Positions 54,792 to 63,844 of a stretch of 64,000 nucleotides of DNA are shown piece by piece. The position numbers and the translations under genes are program-made. The DNA comes from JACKII01 sp965202745 (GTDB taxonomy: Bacteria; Pseudomonadota; Alphaproteobacteria; Bin95): NCBI GenBank assembly GCA_965202745.1, contig CBDBCB010000014.1, positions 128,559 to 192,558 of the forward strand, given 5' to 3'. Numbering within the stretch: the first letter of the stretch is position 1; every line of letters begins with the position of its first letter. The notes below the pieces were generated by a model. That model had not been told where the DNA came from, did not search any database, and saw only the letters and a program-made list of their open reading frames with translations.

Positions 54792-55541
54792 ATGATGAAT
54801 CATCATACCGATTTGCGACTGCCAGACGCGGTAGCGGTGCGCGGAGGCCCGATCCAAGAGATCGCCTCTTTCCTTTTGCTGGTGGATAATATCGCGCGCG
54901 AGCGGGGGATCCGCCTGCGGGTGCGGACAGATATCGACGAGTTGGTGGCGTTGAACCGCCGGGAAGTCGCGCTGGGCAACTGGTACCCACTGTTTCCGAT
55001 TTTCGATCCGGACTGCAACGCGATTGATGAAAGCAACACCTATTGGATCAGCGGCGTTAACGAGAAGGGCGAGACCGTGATCGCGCAGGCCGGGCGGCTG
55101 TTCCAGTGGCCGGCATCCACTCTGGCGGATGAAATGGCGACCATTCTTTACCCCGGCAATGCCGACCACCCGGAATTCCACGTTCGCTGCCCATCCGCCC
55201 ACGGCGTCAGCGGCACGGTCTGCTTCAGCGGCAGCACGTGGTTTCATCCGGACTACCGGCGGCTGGGACTTTCCCGCATTTTGCCACGGGTCAGCCGCGT
55301 GTTCGCCTACAGCAACTTCCAGACTGACTGGACCATCAGCATAGTCAAGCGCGACCTGGTCGAGAAGAATATCGCCGCTGCCTATGGCTATACCGACATC
55401 CAGTTTGGCGTTTGGGCTCCCGGTCATCCGCTGGGCGATCTCGACCTGGCGCTAGTTCGCATGCCTAGCAGCGAGCTCCTGTCGGACCTCCGGCGCTTCG
55501 TCGCGGAGCGAGGGCCGGTGGTACGTCGTCAGGTCGCGTGA
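54792..55541 (+). CDS. GNAT-like protein of unknown function
   Basis: A 249-residue intact protein. GSTWFHPDYRRLGLSRILPR near residue 145 resembles the acetyl-CoA-binding stretch of GNAT acetyltransferases (R/Q-x-x-G-x-G/A region), and IAAAYGYTDIQFGVWAPGH near 195 the later strand. No closer family is known to me. It starts after the AT-rich region with ATG-ATG; a GGAG site precedes it. It converges on a broken gene. Confidence 0.6.
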   Translation: MMNHHTDLRLPDAVAVRGGPIQEIASFLLLVDNIARERGIRLRVRTDIDELVALNRREVALGNWYPLFPIFDPDCNAIDESNTYWISGVNEKGETVIAQAGRLFQWPASTLADEMATILYPGNADHPEFHVRCPSAHGVSGTVCFSGSTWFHPDYRRLGLSRILPRVSRVFAYSNFQTDWTISIVKRDLVEKNIAAAYGYTDIQFGVWAPGHPLGDLDLALVRMPSSELLSDLRRFVAERGPVVRRQVA

Positions 55542-56446
55542 GGAAGCGTCGCTTATTTCTTCCGTTGAAATGAGGACCGAGGCGCAGGTCACGATGACCT
55601 TGTGGTCGTTGGTCCACCAGGGCAGCAGCAGCCGTTCATAGCGGCTGCTGCCCTGCACGCTGTCGGCTTTGATCTGCGCTGTCACATAGTCCAGCGCTGG
55701 CCGGCCTGATTCCACCACCACATTGTACTGCTGCACCAGCCAGATGCCGTATTCCGCGTCTAGCTGGTCCTCGATCGGAGCGCCAATGACCTTCATTTTC
55801 TGCCGGCCATCGTAGAATTTGAAGCCTTCGCTGAAAAACTGGAACCGCAGCGGCTCGCCTATCCGGGGAGCGGTAACGACGGAGAGCCGGAATCCAGCCC
55901 GTAGTTGATGAGAAACGGCAAGGTGGTATCGTCGAAGATGCTGGAGAACACTCGCCACTTCTGGAAAAGCGGCTTTAACGGATTGCTGTTGTCGTTGCCA
56001 ATCTTGTTGATATCCAACGGCTTAGCCCCAAACCGCGGCTCGTGGGTGCGATTGGCTTTTTCGCAAAGGTCGACCAGGCGGTGCAGCAGCGCCGGATCGT
56101 TCGGCCAGATCTCCGAGACCCAATCATCCTCAAAAACCTGGATCTCGCCTTGGGAGAAATCCTGGTTCATAAAAATCTTCAGGTAGGCATCCAGCGCGCT
56201 CTGGCTTACAAGGCTGAGACGCAAGCGGATCGTCATCCGATCGCGCGACCGGCGGGAGATGGACACAAACCCCAGATTTCGGACCACGTAGTCGCTGGCA
56301 TCAAAGTCAGGGTTGGCGTAGCCAATGCGTTCAAAGAACGCTTCGGTTCCAGGCGCTAGAATCGTTCCTTCCGGCGAAACACTCACAAGCACCTTCCTTG
56401 ATCCCCCTGGGACGCGAACGCTGCGAATTGATTCGCCAGCGGTCAT
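55452..56446 (-). pseudogene. PAS-like conserved protein, frameshifted
   Basis: ATG 56446 encodes about 190 residues (GTILAPGTEAFFERIGYANP, then SISRRSRDRMTIRLRLSLVS) up to LINYGLDSG. One indel near 55,885 moves the rest to another frame: FRLSVVTAPRIGEPLRFQFF, then PALDYVTAQIKADSVQG. The second part resembles small PAS-like sensor domains seen in Rhodospirillales. The end overlaps the convergent gene by 90 bases, more than usual, so the true stop may have been earlier. The function is unknown. Confidence 0.65.
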
Positions 56447-56532
56447 CAGCTAGGTCCTCATCCATACAGACACTTCATTGCGCACCACTTAACTCCTTTG
56501 GTTCACAAACAATGACCGGCTGAGCATGCTCC

Positions 56533-56985
56533 TCAGCGGCGGCGGCCAGGCACGGGCACTACGGCGGCATCGGGCTCCTGGTCGTGATAATCTTCGGGGC
56601 GCCGCCGGGACCACAGACCGAACTCCATCGGGCCAAGCCGCAGCGCCCGCAACAGCTCCGTCGCGGTGGTCAAGGCTTCGGTCGGGGTGACTACCTCGTC
56701 GTACTGGCCAAGCAGTGCCCGGGGGGAGCGCTCGCCGCGGTCGGCCTTGGCCGCATACAATTTCACCGCAGCGGTTAGCAATTTCGCGACCGCCTCATCC
56801 GAGATCCGATCTTCGTCGCCAGCTTCTACGGCCTGCTGAGCCAGCGCCCAGGCTTCCTCAGCCGCGCCTTCAATCGCGCCATAGGGATCGTTGCGGCGGT
56901 CGCCGTCTGCGGCTGCGTTGCCGTCAACCGGCGCGCTCTGGTTTTGCTTACCGCCAGTTGTCTGCATCAACTCGTGTATCTCCAT
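56533..56985 (-). CDS. Conserved small acidic protein of unknown function
   Basis: A 150-residue acidic, alanine-rich protein, mostly helical (EEAWALAQQAVEAGDEDRIS, then LTAAVKLYAAKADRG). ATG 56985 is the likely start. No family is known to me. It is intact and stands 86 bases upstream of the PAS-like gene on the same strand. Confidence 0.55.
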   Translation of the reverse strand: MEIHELMQTTGGKQNQSAPVDGNAAADGDRRNDPYGAIEGAAEEAWALAQQAVEAGDEDRISDEAVAKLLTAAVKLYAAKADRGERSPRALLGQYDEVVTPTEALTTATELLRALRLGPMEFGLWSRRRPEDYHDQEPDAAVVPVPGRRR

Positions 56986-57344
56986 GCTTGCCTGCTCAAT
57001 TATAAACGGCTGAGCGGCGGCGTTAAGAACTTCTTAACATTACAGAGCAGAGCTCCAGCATGCAAATGGCCCGGCCGCGGAAGTGGCGTTTGCCCTCGCC
57101 AGTCCCCGTGAGTTCCTGGCAGGCTGCTGAAAGAGGCCTGGCATCCTGAGGAGCGAGCGCATAGACGGGGCTATTTCTGTGATAGTTTCAGGAATACCAA
57201 CGGCAGGGAATAGCTCATATCCCCTTCGACACGCCCAGCCTTTGTCCCGGCTACGCAGGGCTCTGATATTTTTCAGTTTTCAGCAGCGATTTAGAGCGAA
57301 CTTTCAGCCGCGAACCACCAACCGCCGAGCGCGCCAATTCGCAT
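56986..57344. other. Intergenic region of 359 bases
   Basis: No gene is visible between the acidic protein and the VPLPA-CTERM protein. It should contain the promoter of the acidic-protein gene. No repeat or strong hairpin was seen. Confidence 0.45.
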
Positions 57345-57866
57345 TCAGACCTTAGTTTTACGCCGCAAGGCCGCCAAACCAGCAATCCCCATCAAAAGCA
57401 AAGGGCCACCGGCGGGAAGTGGCACATTCGCATCGACCGGTATGAATGTCAGCGAGGTGCTGTCGTAGTTAAAGTCAATGATCGCGCCAAAATCGTTGTT
57501 TAAATCAGACGACGTGCCAGCTGAGGGACCACTCAAAGTGAAGTAACTAGAGCCATCGGTCACTTGAAAAAAGGCATCGACAATGTTGCCGCCGACGACA
57601 TTGAAACTATTGACGGTTACGCCTCCGAGAGAAAACGCGTCGAGCGGCAGCGTCAGGTTAAAATATACTGGGGCGACTTGGATCGTCACATCACTCGCGG
57701 CCAGACCGAAGCCATCACCGTCCGGCAGAGTCAGGACGCCGGACATGATGTCGGTCACAACAGTTTCGTCAGAGAATTCAAATTTAAATTTTACAATATT
57801 TGTGATCGACAGAAAGAGAAAATATAAAGTCGCGGTATAGGCAAGTTTTATTGCAAAACTTTGCAC
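57345..57866 (-). CDS. VPLPA-CTERM sorting-domain protein
   Basis: A 173-residue exported protein. A hydrophobic N-terminal segment (KLAYTATLYFLFLSI) serves as signal. The mature part is rich in beta strands and Asp/Ser/Thr. The C-terminus has the three parts of an exosortase signal: VPLPAGG, a hydrophobic helix (PLLLMGIAGLAAL) and a basic RRKTK end. Proteins of this type are cut and anchored or released by an exosortase, whose gene is not in this window; exosortase systems often go with exopolysaccharide clusters such as the decayed one at 40-48 kb. The 5' part is AT-rich. Confidence 0.85.
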   Translation of the reverse strand: MQSFAIKLAYTATLYFLFLSITNIVKFKFEFSDETVVTDIMSGVLTLPDGDGFGLAASDVTIQVAPVYFNLTLPLDAFSLGGVTVNSFNVVGGNIVDAFFQVTDGSSYFTLSGPSAGTSSDLNNDFGAIIDFNYDSTSLTFIPVDANVPLPAGGPLLLMGIAGLAALRRKTKV

Positions 57867-58246
57867 TTATTGTTTCTTTTTTATTTTGAAACCCGCCGTA
57901 AACCGGTTGATCTATAAGATCTCGTTAAAAATTCCCAATCGCCTCAACAATGCGAATATATACGATACGTATCGTGATATCCATCACTATATTTCTGAGG
58001 AGCCCCGCCAACTTGCGGTGATCGTGTCCGGCCCACTGTCACCGCAGAAGTTCGTTTGGCGAGCCAGCATCGTTGGGCCCTTGCGGATGGCGCGGAGTAG
58101 CAGGCCAGTTCCAGGCAGGGGTGCCGTGATGGCTTTGGATTCTGTGCGCAAACGCTGGGGCCCGGCGTTACGCCACGCTCCATCCGTGGGGGATTAGTGG
58201 AAAGCGCTTCAGCCGGGGGGAGTTGCGCCGCGTGTCTTTGCCTACT
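57867..58246. other. Intergenic region with a perfect palindrome
   Basis: 380 bases between the VPLPA-CTERM gene and IS481 copy 2. The first ~110 are AT-rich and should hold the promoter. ACGATACGTATCGT (57962-57975) is a perfect 14-base palindrome and GTGAT/ATCAC arms (57974-57987) follow at once. From 58,010 on the base mix is GC-rich again, without a recognisable gene. Confidence 0.45.
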
Positions 58247-59305
58247 TGTTCCATCCCGGCTGATCAGATAGCCCCTCGTCGCTCTGCGTTTTTCATGGCA
58301 CGCTGTGTTTTGACCGAGGCGCGGGATGGGAGAGCGACATGGTGATCAAGCTTCACAGTCAGGCGACGACGCCACCGAAGATCAGGGCGGCCATACAGGC
58401 CAGTGACGACCCTGCGTGGGTTCTTGCCGAGCGTCACGGGACCACGGAACAGACCGTATGGAAATGGCGCCAGCGTGCCAGCGTGGAGGATTGCAGCCAC
58501 ACGCCCCATCGCCTTCAGACGACGTTGACGCCAGCGCAGGAAGCTGTCGCCGTGGCCCTCCGCAAGACGCTTTTGGTCTCGCTGGATGATCTGCTGGCGG
58601 TGGTGCGCGAGTTCTTGAACCCGAATGCCTCCCGCTCTGGCCTTGACCGCTGCTTGCGTCGGCATGGCGTGGGGGCCCTGCGCGCCCTGAAAGCAGCATC
58701 GCCCCGGCCAAAGCACAGCGCCTTCAAAGCCTATGAACCCGGTTCCATCCCCATCGACCTGAAATACCTGCCACCGATGGCAGATGAGAGCCGCCGCCGT
58801 TCCCTCTTCGTGGCCATCGACAGGGCAACGCGTTGGGTTGTTGTCAGGGTCTACAACAGCAAGACAGCGGCCAATGCCCGGCGCTTCCTGCGCGCCCTGG
58901 AGCGCGCCTGCCCGATGCGGATCCGCCCCATACTCCCGGATAATGGAAAAGAGTTCACGGATCGCCTCTTCGGTCTGCGCCAGCGCGCCGCAACAGGCGC
59001 GCATGAATGCGACACGCTGGGCGCCGCCCTCGATATCGATCATCGCCTGACGCTGCCTAGGTCACCTCAGACCAACGGTATGGTCGAACGGTTCAATGGC
59101 CGCATCGAAGAGGTTCTGCAGAGCCATCCCTTCCGATCCGGCGAGGTTCTGGAAGCCACGCTGCTTCGCTATGTCTGGCTTTACACCCAGCCGCTGCCGC
59201 AATCAGCCCTGGGCAGCAAGACGCTCTTGCAGGCACTGAAAGGATGGCGCAAACTCAAACCAGAGCTGGTCAGGAAACAGCCATATTACCTTCCTGGATG
59301 TGAAA
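58247..59305 (+). mobile_element. IS481-family element, copy 2 (full length)
   Basis: About 1,059 bases, the longer of two copies, on the opposite strand to copy 1. The ends share a TCC/ATCC-GG pattern as imperfect inverted repeats. No clear target duplication is seen (CCTACT left, GCCACT right). The right end has replaced the last codons of the neighbouring TauD gene. It keeps both 13-base repeats (58677-58689 and 58887-58899) between which copy 1 was deleted. Confidence 0.82.
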
Positions 59306-59382
59306 GCCACTCCGCAGCCACCGCTGCTTGCGCGCGGTCGAGCAGGGTCAGGCGCCACATTTCACGGCTATATTTTTCGTAG
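58339..59382 (+). CDS. IS481-family transposase, apparently intact
   Basis: A DDE transposase with an N-terminal winged helix (residues 5-60) and an integrase core: PIDLKYLPP (first Asp, near residue 137), DNGKEFTDRLFG (second Asp, near 204) and the Glu in MVERFNGRIEEVLQS near 250. The element has no stop of its own: the protein reaches PYYLPGC and then runs on into neighbouring DNA to 59382. The family protein ends near 59,300. It could still be active and may serve copy 1 in trans. Confidence 0.82.
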   Translation: MVIKLHSQATTPPKIRAAIQASDDPAWVLAERHGTTEQTVWKWRQRASVEDCSHTPHRLQTTLTPAQEAVAVALRKTLLVSLDDLLAVVREFLNPNASRSGLDRCLRRHGVGALRALKAASPRPKHSAFKAYEPGSIPIDLKYLPPMADESRRRSLFVAIDRATRWVVVRVYNSKTAANARRFLRALERACPMRIRPILPDNGKEFTDRLFGLRQRAATGAHECDTLGAALDIDHRLTLPRSPQTNGMVERFNGRIEEVLQSHPFRSGEVLEATLLRYVWLYTQPLPQSALGSKTLLQALKGWRKLKPELVRKQPYYLPGCESHSAATAACARSSRVRRHISRLYFS

Positions 59383-60296
59383 TCATAGCCGGTGGCCGAG
59401 TGGATGGTGCAGCGATTGTCCCAGGCGACGATGTCGCCGGGTTGCCAGCACCACTTCACCGTGTATTCGGGGCCCGTAATCGCAGGCAGCAGGCCGCGCA
59501 GGATCTGCACGCTTTCGTGCTCGGTGCCTTCCAGGTCGCAGACATCCAGCACGTCCTGCGCAATCTCCTCGCCATTCGGCAGGATGGCGCAGGTGGAGCT
59601 GTTCAGGCCATAGAGCGCGGGCTCGCCACTGACCGGATGCTTGAGGACGACCGGCACGCGGTTCGGCGGATTGGCAGCGCGCTGTTCCGGCGTCAGGATC
59701 GGATAGTCCGGTGAGTAGGTGTTGATCTTCTTGTCGTGATGCGCCAACGAGCAGACGGCCTCCAGCCCATCCAGGCGGGCGCGGGCGGCATCATCAAGGT
59801 TCGCATACGCACCGCGCATGTTGGCAAACAGGGTCTCGCCACCTTCATCCGGCGCGATCTTGCAATGGAACACCGAGCCGATGGGCGGGTGCTTGCGGAA
59901 CGTGGAGTCCGTATGCCAAACCGGGCGGCGGGTTTCCGGATTGTAGCGGATGTCGTCGTCTGTGCGCAGCTGCGGCACGCGCGCCAGAGAGGCTTTCAGA
60001 TTGCCGGCCTCGTCCCGGATATTGCCGATTTTCAGGATCGGGAAGCCTTTGACCGATTTGTCTTCGCGGGCGGTCATGCCCTCGTATTCCACCGCACCAA
60101 AGACTTCGGACCATGCAACAAGCTCGTCCGGCGGGATATCAGCCAGGTCTTCGCCGCGCACGGCTATCAATCCGCCATGGCTGGCCCACAGGTCATAGGC
60201 TTCCTGTTGAAAGGCCGGGTCGCTCAGGTCGCGGCGGGTGACGCCTTCGATCATGATGCCGAAATCGCCGTTCAGGGGGCTGGTCTTGTGCTGCAT
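59286..60296 (-). CDS. TauD/TfdA-family 2-oxoglutarate dioxygenase with IS-derived C-terminus
   Basis: A 336-residue Fe(II)/2-oxoglutarate dioxygenase. VWHTDSTF near residue 126 gives the H-x-D iron ligands; AWDNRCTIHSATGYD near 293 gives the second histidine and the 2-oxoglutarate arginine region. The last six residues and the stop (LSHPGR) come from the end of IS481 copy 2, so the native tail has been lost. All catalytic residues lie before the join, so activity is possible. Substrate is unknown. Confidence 0.85.
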   Translation of the reverse strand: MQHKTSPLNGDFGIMIEGVTRRDLSDPAFQQEAYDLWASHGGLIAVRGEDLADIPPDELVAWSEVFGAVEYEGMTAREDKSVKGFPILKIGNIRDEAGNLKASLARVPQLRTDDDIRYNPETRRPVWHTDSTFRKHPPIGSVFHCKIAPDEGGETLFANMRGAYANLDDAARARLDGLEAVCSLAHHDKKINTYSPDYPILTPEQRAANPPNRVPVVLKHPVSGEPALYGLNSSTCAILPNGEEIAQDVLDVCDLEGTEHESVQILRGLLPAITGPEYTVKWCWQPGDIVAWDNRCTIHSATGYDYEKYSREMWRLTLLDRAQAAVAAEWLSHPGR

Positions 60297-60508
60297 GGGT
60301 CGGTACTCGCTTCAGTAAGAATGAGGCGTTTATGCTGGGTGAAGAGTGTAGAGCGCACGGTTGCAGCGGTCGAGTGCGCTCTCGCGATCTGAATGCACCG
60401 CCGGAGACCAGCCTTGCATCCAGGCCAGGGGCGGCCTATCGAAACGCATCCCCCGGCCTTCTGCCCTGTTGCTCCGGCCCATCCGCCGTCTAACCCGAAC
60501 TGGCAGCC

Positions 60509-61765
60509 ATGAGTTTTCCCGATACCGTCCACGCGATCCAGCACCGCCTGCGCGCCGTGTTTCCCGCCACACCTTTGCAGCACAGCCTGTTTCTGTCAGA
60601 GCGGTACGAGGCCAATATTTATCTGAAGCGCGAAGACCTGACCCCGGTCCGCAGCTACAAGATACGCGGCGCGTTCACGCTGATGTCAGCCATGCTGCGC
60701 GGCGATGGACTGGACGCCACCAGTGCTCAGTTCGTCTGCGCCTCTGCAGGAAATCACGCCCAGGGCTTCGCCTATGCCTGTGCGCATTTCGAGACGCAGG
60801 GTACTGTCTTCATGCCGGTAACGACGCCCCAGCAGAAGATCGACAAGACCCGGATTTTCGGGCGGGAGTTCATCACCATCAAACTGGTCGGCGATACATT
60901 CGACCAGGCCTATGCCGCTGCGCGTCAGTTTGAGACGGACCAGGGCGCCACCATGGTGCCACCCTTCGACCACCCCCAGATCATTGAGGGCCAGGCGACC
61001 GTGGGGGCGGAGATCCTGGACGCGAAAATCGGCCCGATCGACATGCTGGTGATGCCGGTCGGCGGCGGCGGCCTGTCGGCCGGCTGCTCCGAGTATTTCA
61101 CCAGCGAGTCGCCGGAAACGCGGCTGGTATGTGTGGAACCGGCAGGCGCGCCCAGCTTAAAAGACAATCTGGAGGCGGGCGAACGGCGTCCGCTGCCAAA
61201 GATCGATACATTCGTCGACGGTGCGGCGGTGGCGCTGATCGGCCAGAACAATTTCGACCGGCTGCGGGCGAACATTTCAGAGCCTGTACAGCTGGTGCCG
61301 GAGGACCGGCTTTGTTCGACCCTGCTGGAGTTCCTGAACCATGAGGGCATCGTGCTGGAGCCTGCAGGCGCGCTGGCCGTCGATGCGCTAAAGAATTTCC
61401 AGCCGGAAGAACTGCGCGGCAAAACCATAGTCTGTGTGGTTTCCGGCGGCAATTTCGACTTCGAGCACCTGCCGGAAGTGAAGGAGCGCTCACTGCGCTA
61501 TTCCGGCCTGAAGAAGTATTTCGTGCTGCGCCTGCCCCAGCGGCCCGGCGCGCTGCGCGAGTTCCTGGACACGCTGGGACCGGATGACGACATTGCCCGC
61601 TTTGAGTATCTGAAAAAGTCCTCGAAGAATTTCGGCTCGATCCTGCTGGGCATAGAGACCACGGACCCCGCCAATTTTGACTTCCTGTTCGAGCGCATGC
61701 TGGAACGCGGCTTCCAGATGAGCGACGTCACCAACGATGAAATTCTGGCGGACTTTATTGTCTAG
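60509..61765 (+). CDS. ilvA: Threonine ammonia-lyase (biosynthetic)
   Basis: A 418-residue PLP enzyme making 2-oxobutanoate from threonine for isoleucine synthesis. The PLP lysine is in VRSYKIRGA near residue 53; SAGNHAQGFA near 79 and VGGGGLSAG near 186 bind the cofactor. The C-terminal ~80 residues form the ACT-like regulatory domain (FVLRLPQRPGALREFLDTL). It is intact between a TauD gene with an IS-derived tail and two broken genes. The 212 bases before it hold no gene. Confidence 0.94.
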   Translation: MSFPDTVHAIQHRLRAVFPATPLQHSLFLSERYEANIYLKREDLTPVRSYKIRGAFTLMSAMLRGDGLDATSAQFVCASAGNHAQGFAYACAHFETQGTVFMPVTTPQQKIDKTRIFGREFITIKLVGDTFDQAYAAARQFETDQGATMVPPFDHPQIIEGQATVGAEILDAKIGPIDMLVMPVGGGGLSAGCSEYFTSESPETRLVCVEPAGAPSLKDNLEAGERRPLPKIDTFVDGAAVALIGQNNFDRLRANISEPVQLVPEDRLCSTLLEFLNHEGIVLEPAGALAVDALKNFQPEELRGKTIVCVVSGGNFDFEHLPEVKERSLRYSGLKKYFVLRLPQRPGALREFLDTLGPDDDIARFEYLKKSSKNFGSILLGIETTDPANFDFLFERMLERGFQMSDVTNDEILADFIV

Positions 61766-61991
61766 CGGCCTGATCGAAACGCTTGTATCCGCATGCGTTT
61801 CGTGAATCAGCACATTCTTTCAACATGTTAGCGGCTCGATTCAGGAAATGGATGAGTCCCATCCGTTTCGATCGAACCACTAAACATGGGCTGGAAGGCC
61901 GCCTGCCAGGAAAACACACCAAAACCCGTGGCAGCCCTTGGCTTTTCCTTTTAAGATGCCGCCAAATGCGTCTTCCAGAGAGAAATGCCTG

Positions 61992-62953
61992 ATGCCCGAC
62001 ATTGCCGCTCCCGCCGTACAGTCCATTGGTGATTTGCCACTGCAGACCGCCGCCACGCCTGCCAACGAAGCGCAGGCGCGCGCCCGGTTCTTCAACACCG
62101 GCAACGCCTTCAACGTCATCCTGCCGCCGGTGCCGAACATGGCGTTTACGGACCAGCCGACCCGGGCGCTGTCGAGCCAGACGCCAACCAGCCTGATTGC
62201 GTGCTATATCTCGGACCAGCTTCAGTGCCCGTTCCCGGCAACCTCGCCCTTCGTCTTGGCCTATTATGCCAAGGTCAAAGCGGGCGAGACGTTGGCGACC
62301 AATTTCACCACCACCGGTATGATCGGCTATGTGATCCAGGGCTCCGGCGCGGTCACGTGCGGCGAAGAAACTGTCAACTGGGGGCCGGGCGATCTGTTTG
62401 TGCTGCCTGGCGGTTTTGCTCACAATTATACCGCTGGCAGCGAAGATGCCGTTGTCTGGCTGGTGGCGAATGAACCTCAACTGGCCTTCGAGAACCTGCA
62501 ATCACCGGCTCAAGGCACGGCGCCGACCGGCGTTGTTCACTATCCAGCGGCCGAGATCGAGCGCCAGATCGGCATCATCGACAGCGTTGGCCGGAACGAG
62601 AGCGCGCCCGGCTCCGCCCTGATCTTTTCCTCCGATACGAACGAGGCGAGCCGCAACGCACTGCCGACGCTCACCGTCGCCATGAACTACCTGCCGCCGG
62701 GCATTACCCAGCGCCCGCACAGGCACAATTCGGTGGCGGTCAGCCGGGTAATCCGGGGTGAAAATTGCTTCTCCACCATCGATGGCAAGCGCAAGGATTG
62801 GGCACCCTGGTGCACCACCATCACGCCGCCGGTCAGTATCCACTCCCATTCGAACCATGGTGACGAGCAAGCCATGTCCTGATCATTTAGGACGGCGGCC
62901 TCTATTATCACGGCCGCACGATGGGCTTCAAATTCGTAGAGCAACCGGAATAG
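61992..62953 (+). pseudogene. Cupin (gentisate-dioxygenase-like) protein with late frameshift and stop
   Basis: ATG 61992 begins about 295 intact codons with two cupin domains (GYVIQGSGAVTCGEETVNWG near residue 112; RPHRHNSVAVSRVIRGENC near 242). After DEQAMS near 62,878 an indel moves the tail into another frame, which reads LII, a TAG (62888-62890) and DGGLYYHGRTMGFKF. With CAG for TAG this is the usual LIIQDGGLYYH end. So the last ~25 residues are lost and a stop is also in the lost frame. The truncated protein keeps the second cupin's histidines but not the conserved end. Confidence 0.8.
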
Positions 62954-62965
62954 AGGAGCGCCGAA

Positions 62966-63833
62966 ATGGCTCTGAACGTTTTGCCGATTGACGGATGCAT
63001 TGGTGCACGGGTAACCGGCCTGAACCTGCACGCAAGTCTGGATGATGCAACCCTGAGTGCGCTGAAAGCCGCCTAGGTTAAGCACAAAGTGCTGGTGCTG
63101 CCTGACCAGAACATTTCCGACGACGAGCATGTGGCCTTTGCCAAGCGCTTCGGCGAGTTGGAAGTGCATCATCAGAAGATCATCAAGGACAAATCCAACC
63201 CGGCAATCTTCAAAATTTCGAATGTGGACGAGAACAATCAGATCCGGCCGCCGGCCAGCGATGTGATGACACAATTGCTGCTCACCAAGATGTGGCACAC
63301 GGATTCCAGCTTCCGCGAAGTGCCCTGCATGGGCTCGATCCTGCGCGGGTTGGAAGTGGTGGATGAGGGTGGCCAAGACCTGCTTCACCAACATGCAGGC
63401 CGTGCTGGAAGCCTTGCCTGCCGACCGTCTGGCCCAGATTCAAGGCCGGCGCTGCCGCCACGACTTCGAGCACCTGAGCAGGCTCGGCTCGAAATATGTT
63501 GCGAGCGCGGAAGAGAAAGCCGCAATGCCGCCGATCTGGCAGCCGATGATCCGGGTGCATCCGGACTCTGGCGAGAAGTCGCTCTATATCAGCCCGATCT
63601 ACAATGATGCGATCGAAGGCATGGATGACGCGGAAGCGAAAGAGCTGCTGGACTGGCTCTACGAGTTTTGTTCGGAGCCGCGCTTCGTCTACTAACACAC
63701 CTGGACCCAGTACGATATCGTCATGTGGGACAACCGCTCCACCATGCACCGCATCTTGCCTTACGACCCAAACGTCCGGCGGATTTCACACCGCACCACC
63801 ATTGTGGGCGACGGCCCGGTGATGGCGGCATAG
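62966..63833 (+). pseudogene. TauD/TfdA-family dioxygenase with two stops and a frameshift
   Basis: ATG 62966, with GAGGAG before it, begins LNVLPIDGCIGARVTGLNLH. TAG at 63074-63076 stands where TauD proteins have tryptophan (TGG to TAG). The frame reads WHTDSSFREV (H-x-D) and DEGG, then one extra base near 63,377 changes frame to TCFTNMQAVLEALPADRL. TAA at 63693-63695 (from CAA) precedes HTWTQYDIVMWDNRSTMHRI. Three lesions make it a clear pseudogene. It and the cupin gene are 12 bases apart and were an operon. Confidence 0.85.
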
Positions 63834-63844
63834 ACGGCGCGGCC

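Noticed and set aside
58247..59311. Target duplication at IS481 copy 2 (CCTACT/GCCACT)
   Set aside because: Only four of six bases match, which is not better than chance by eye.
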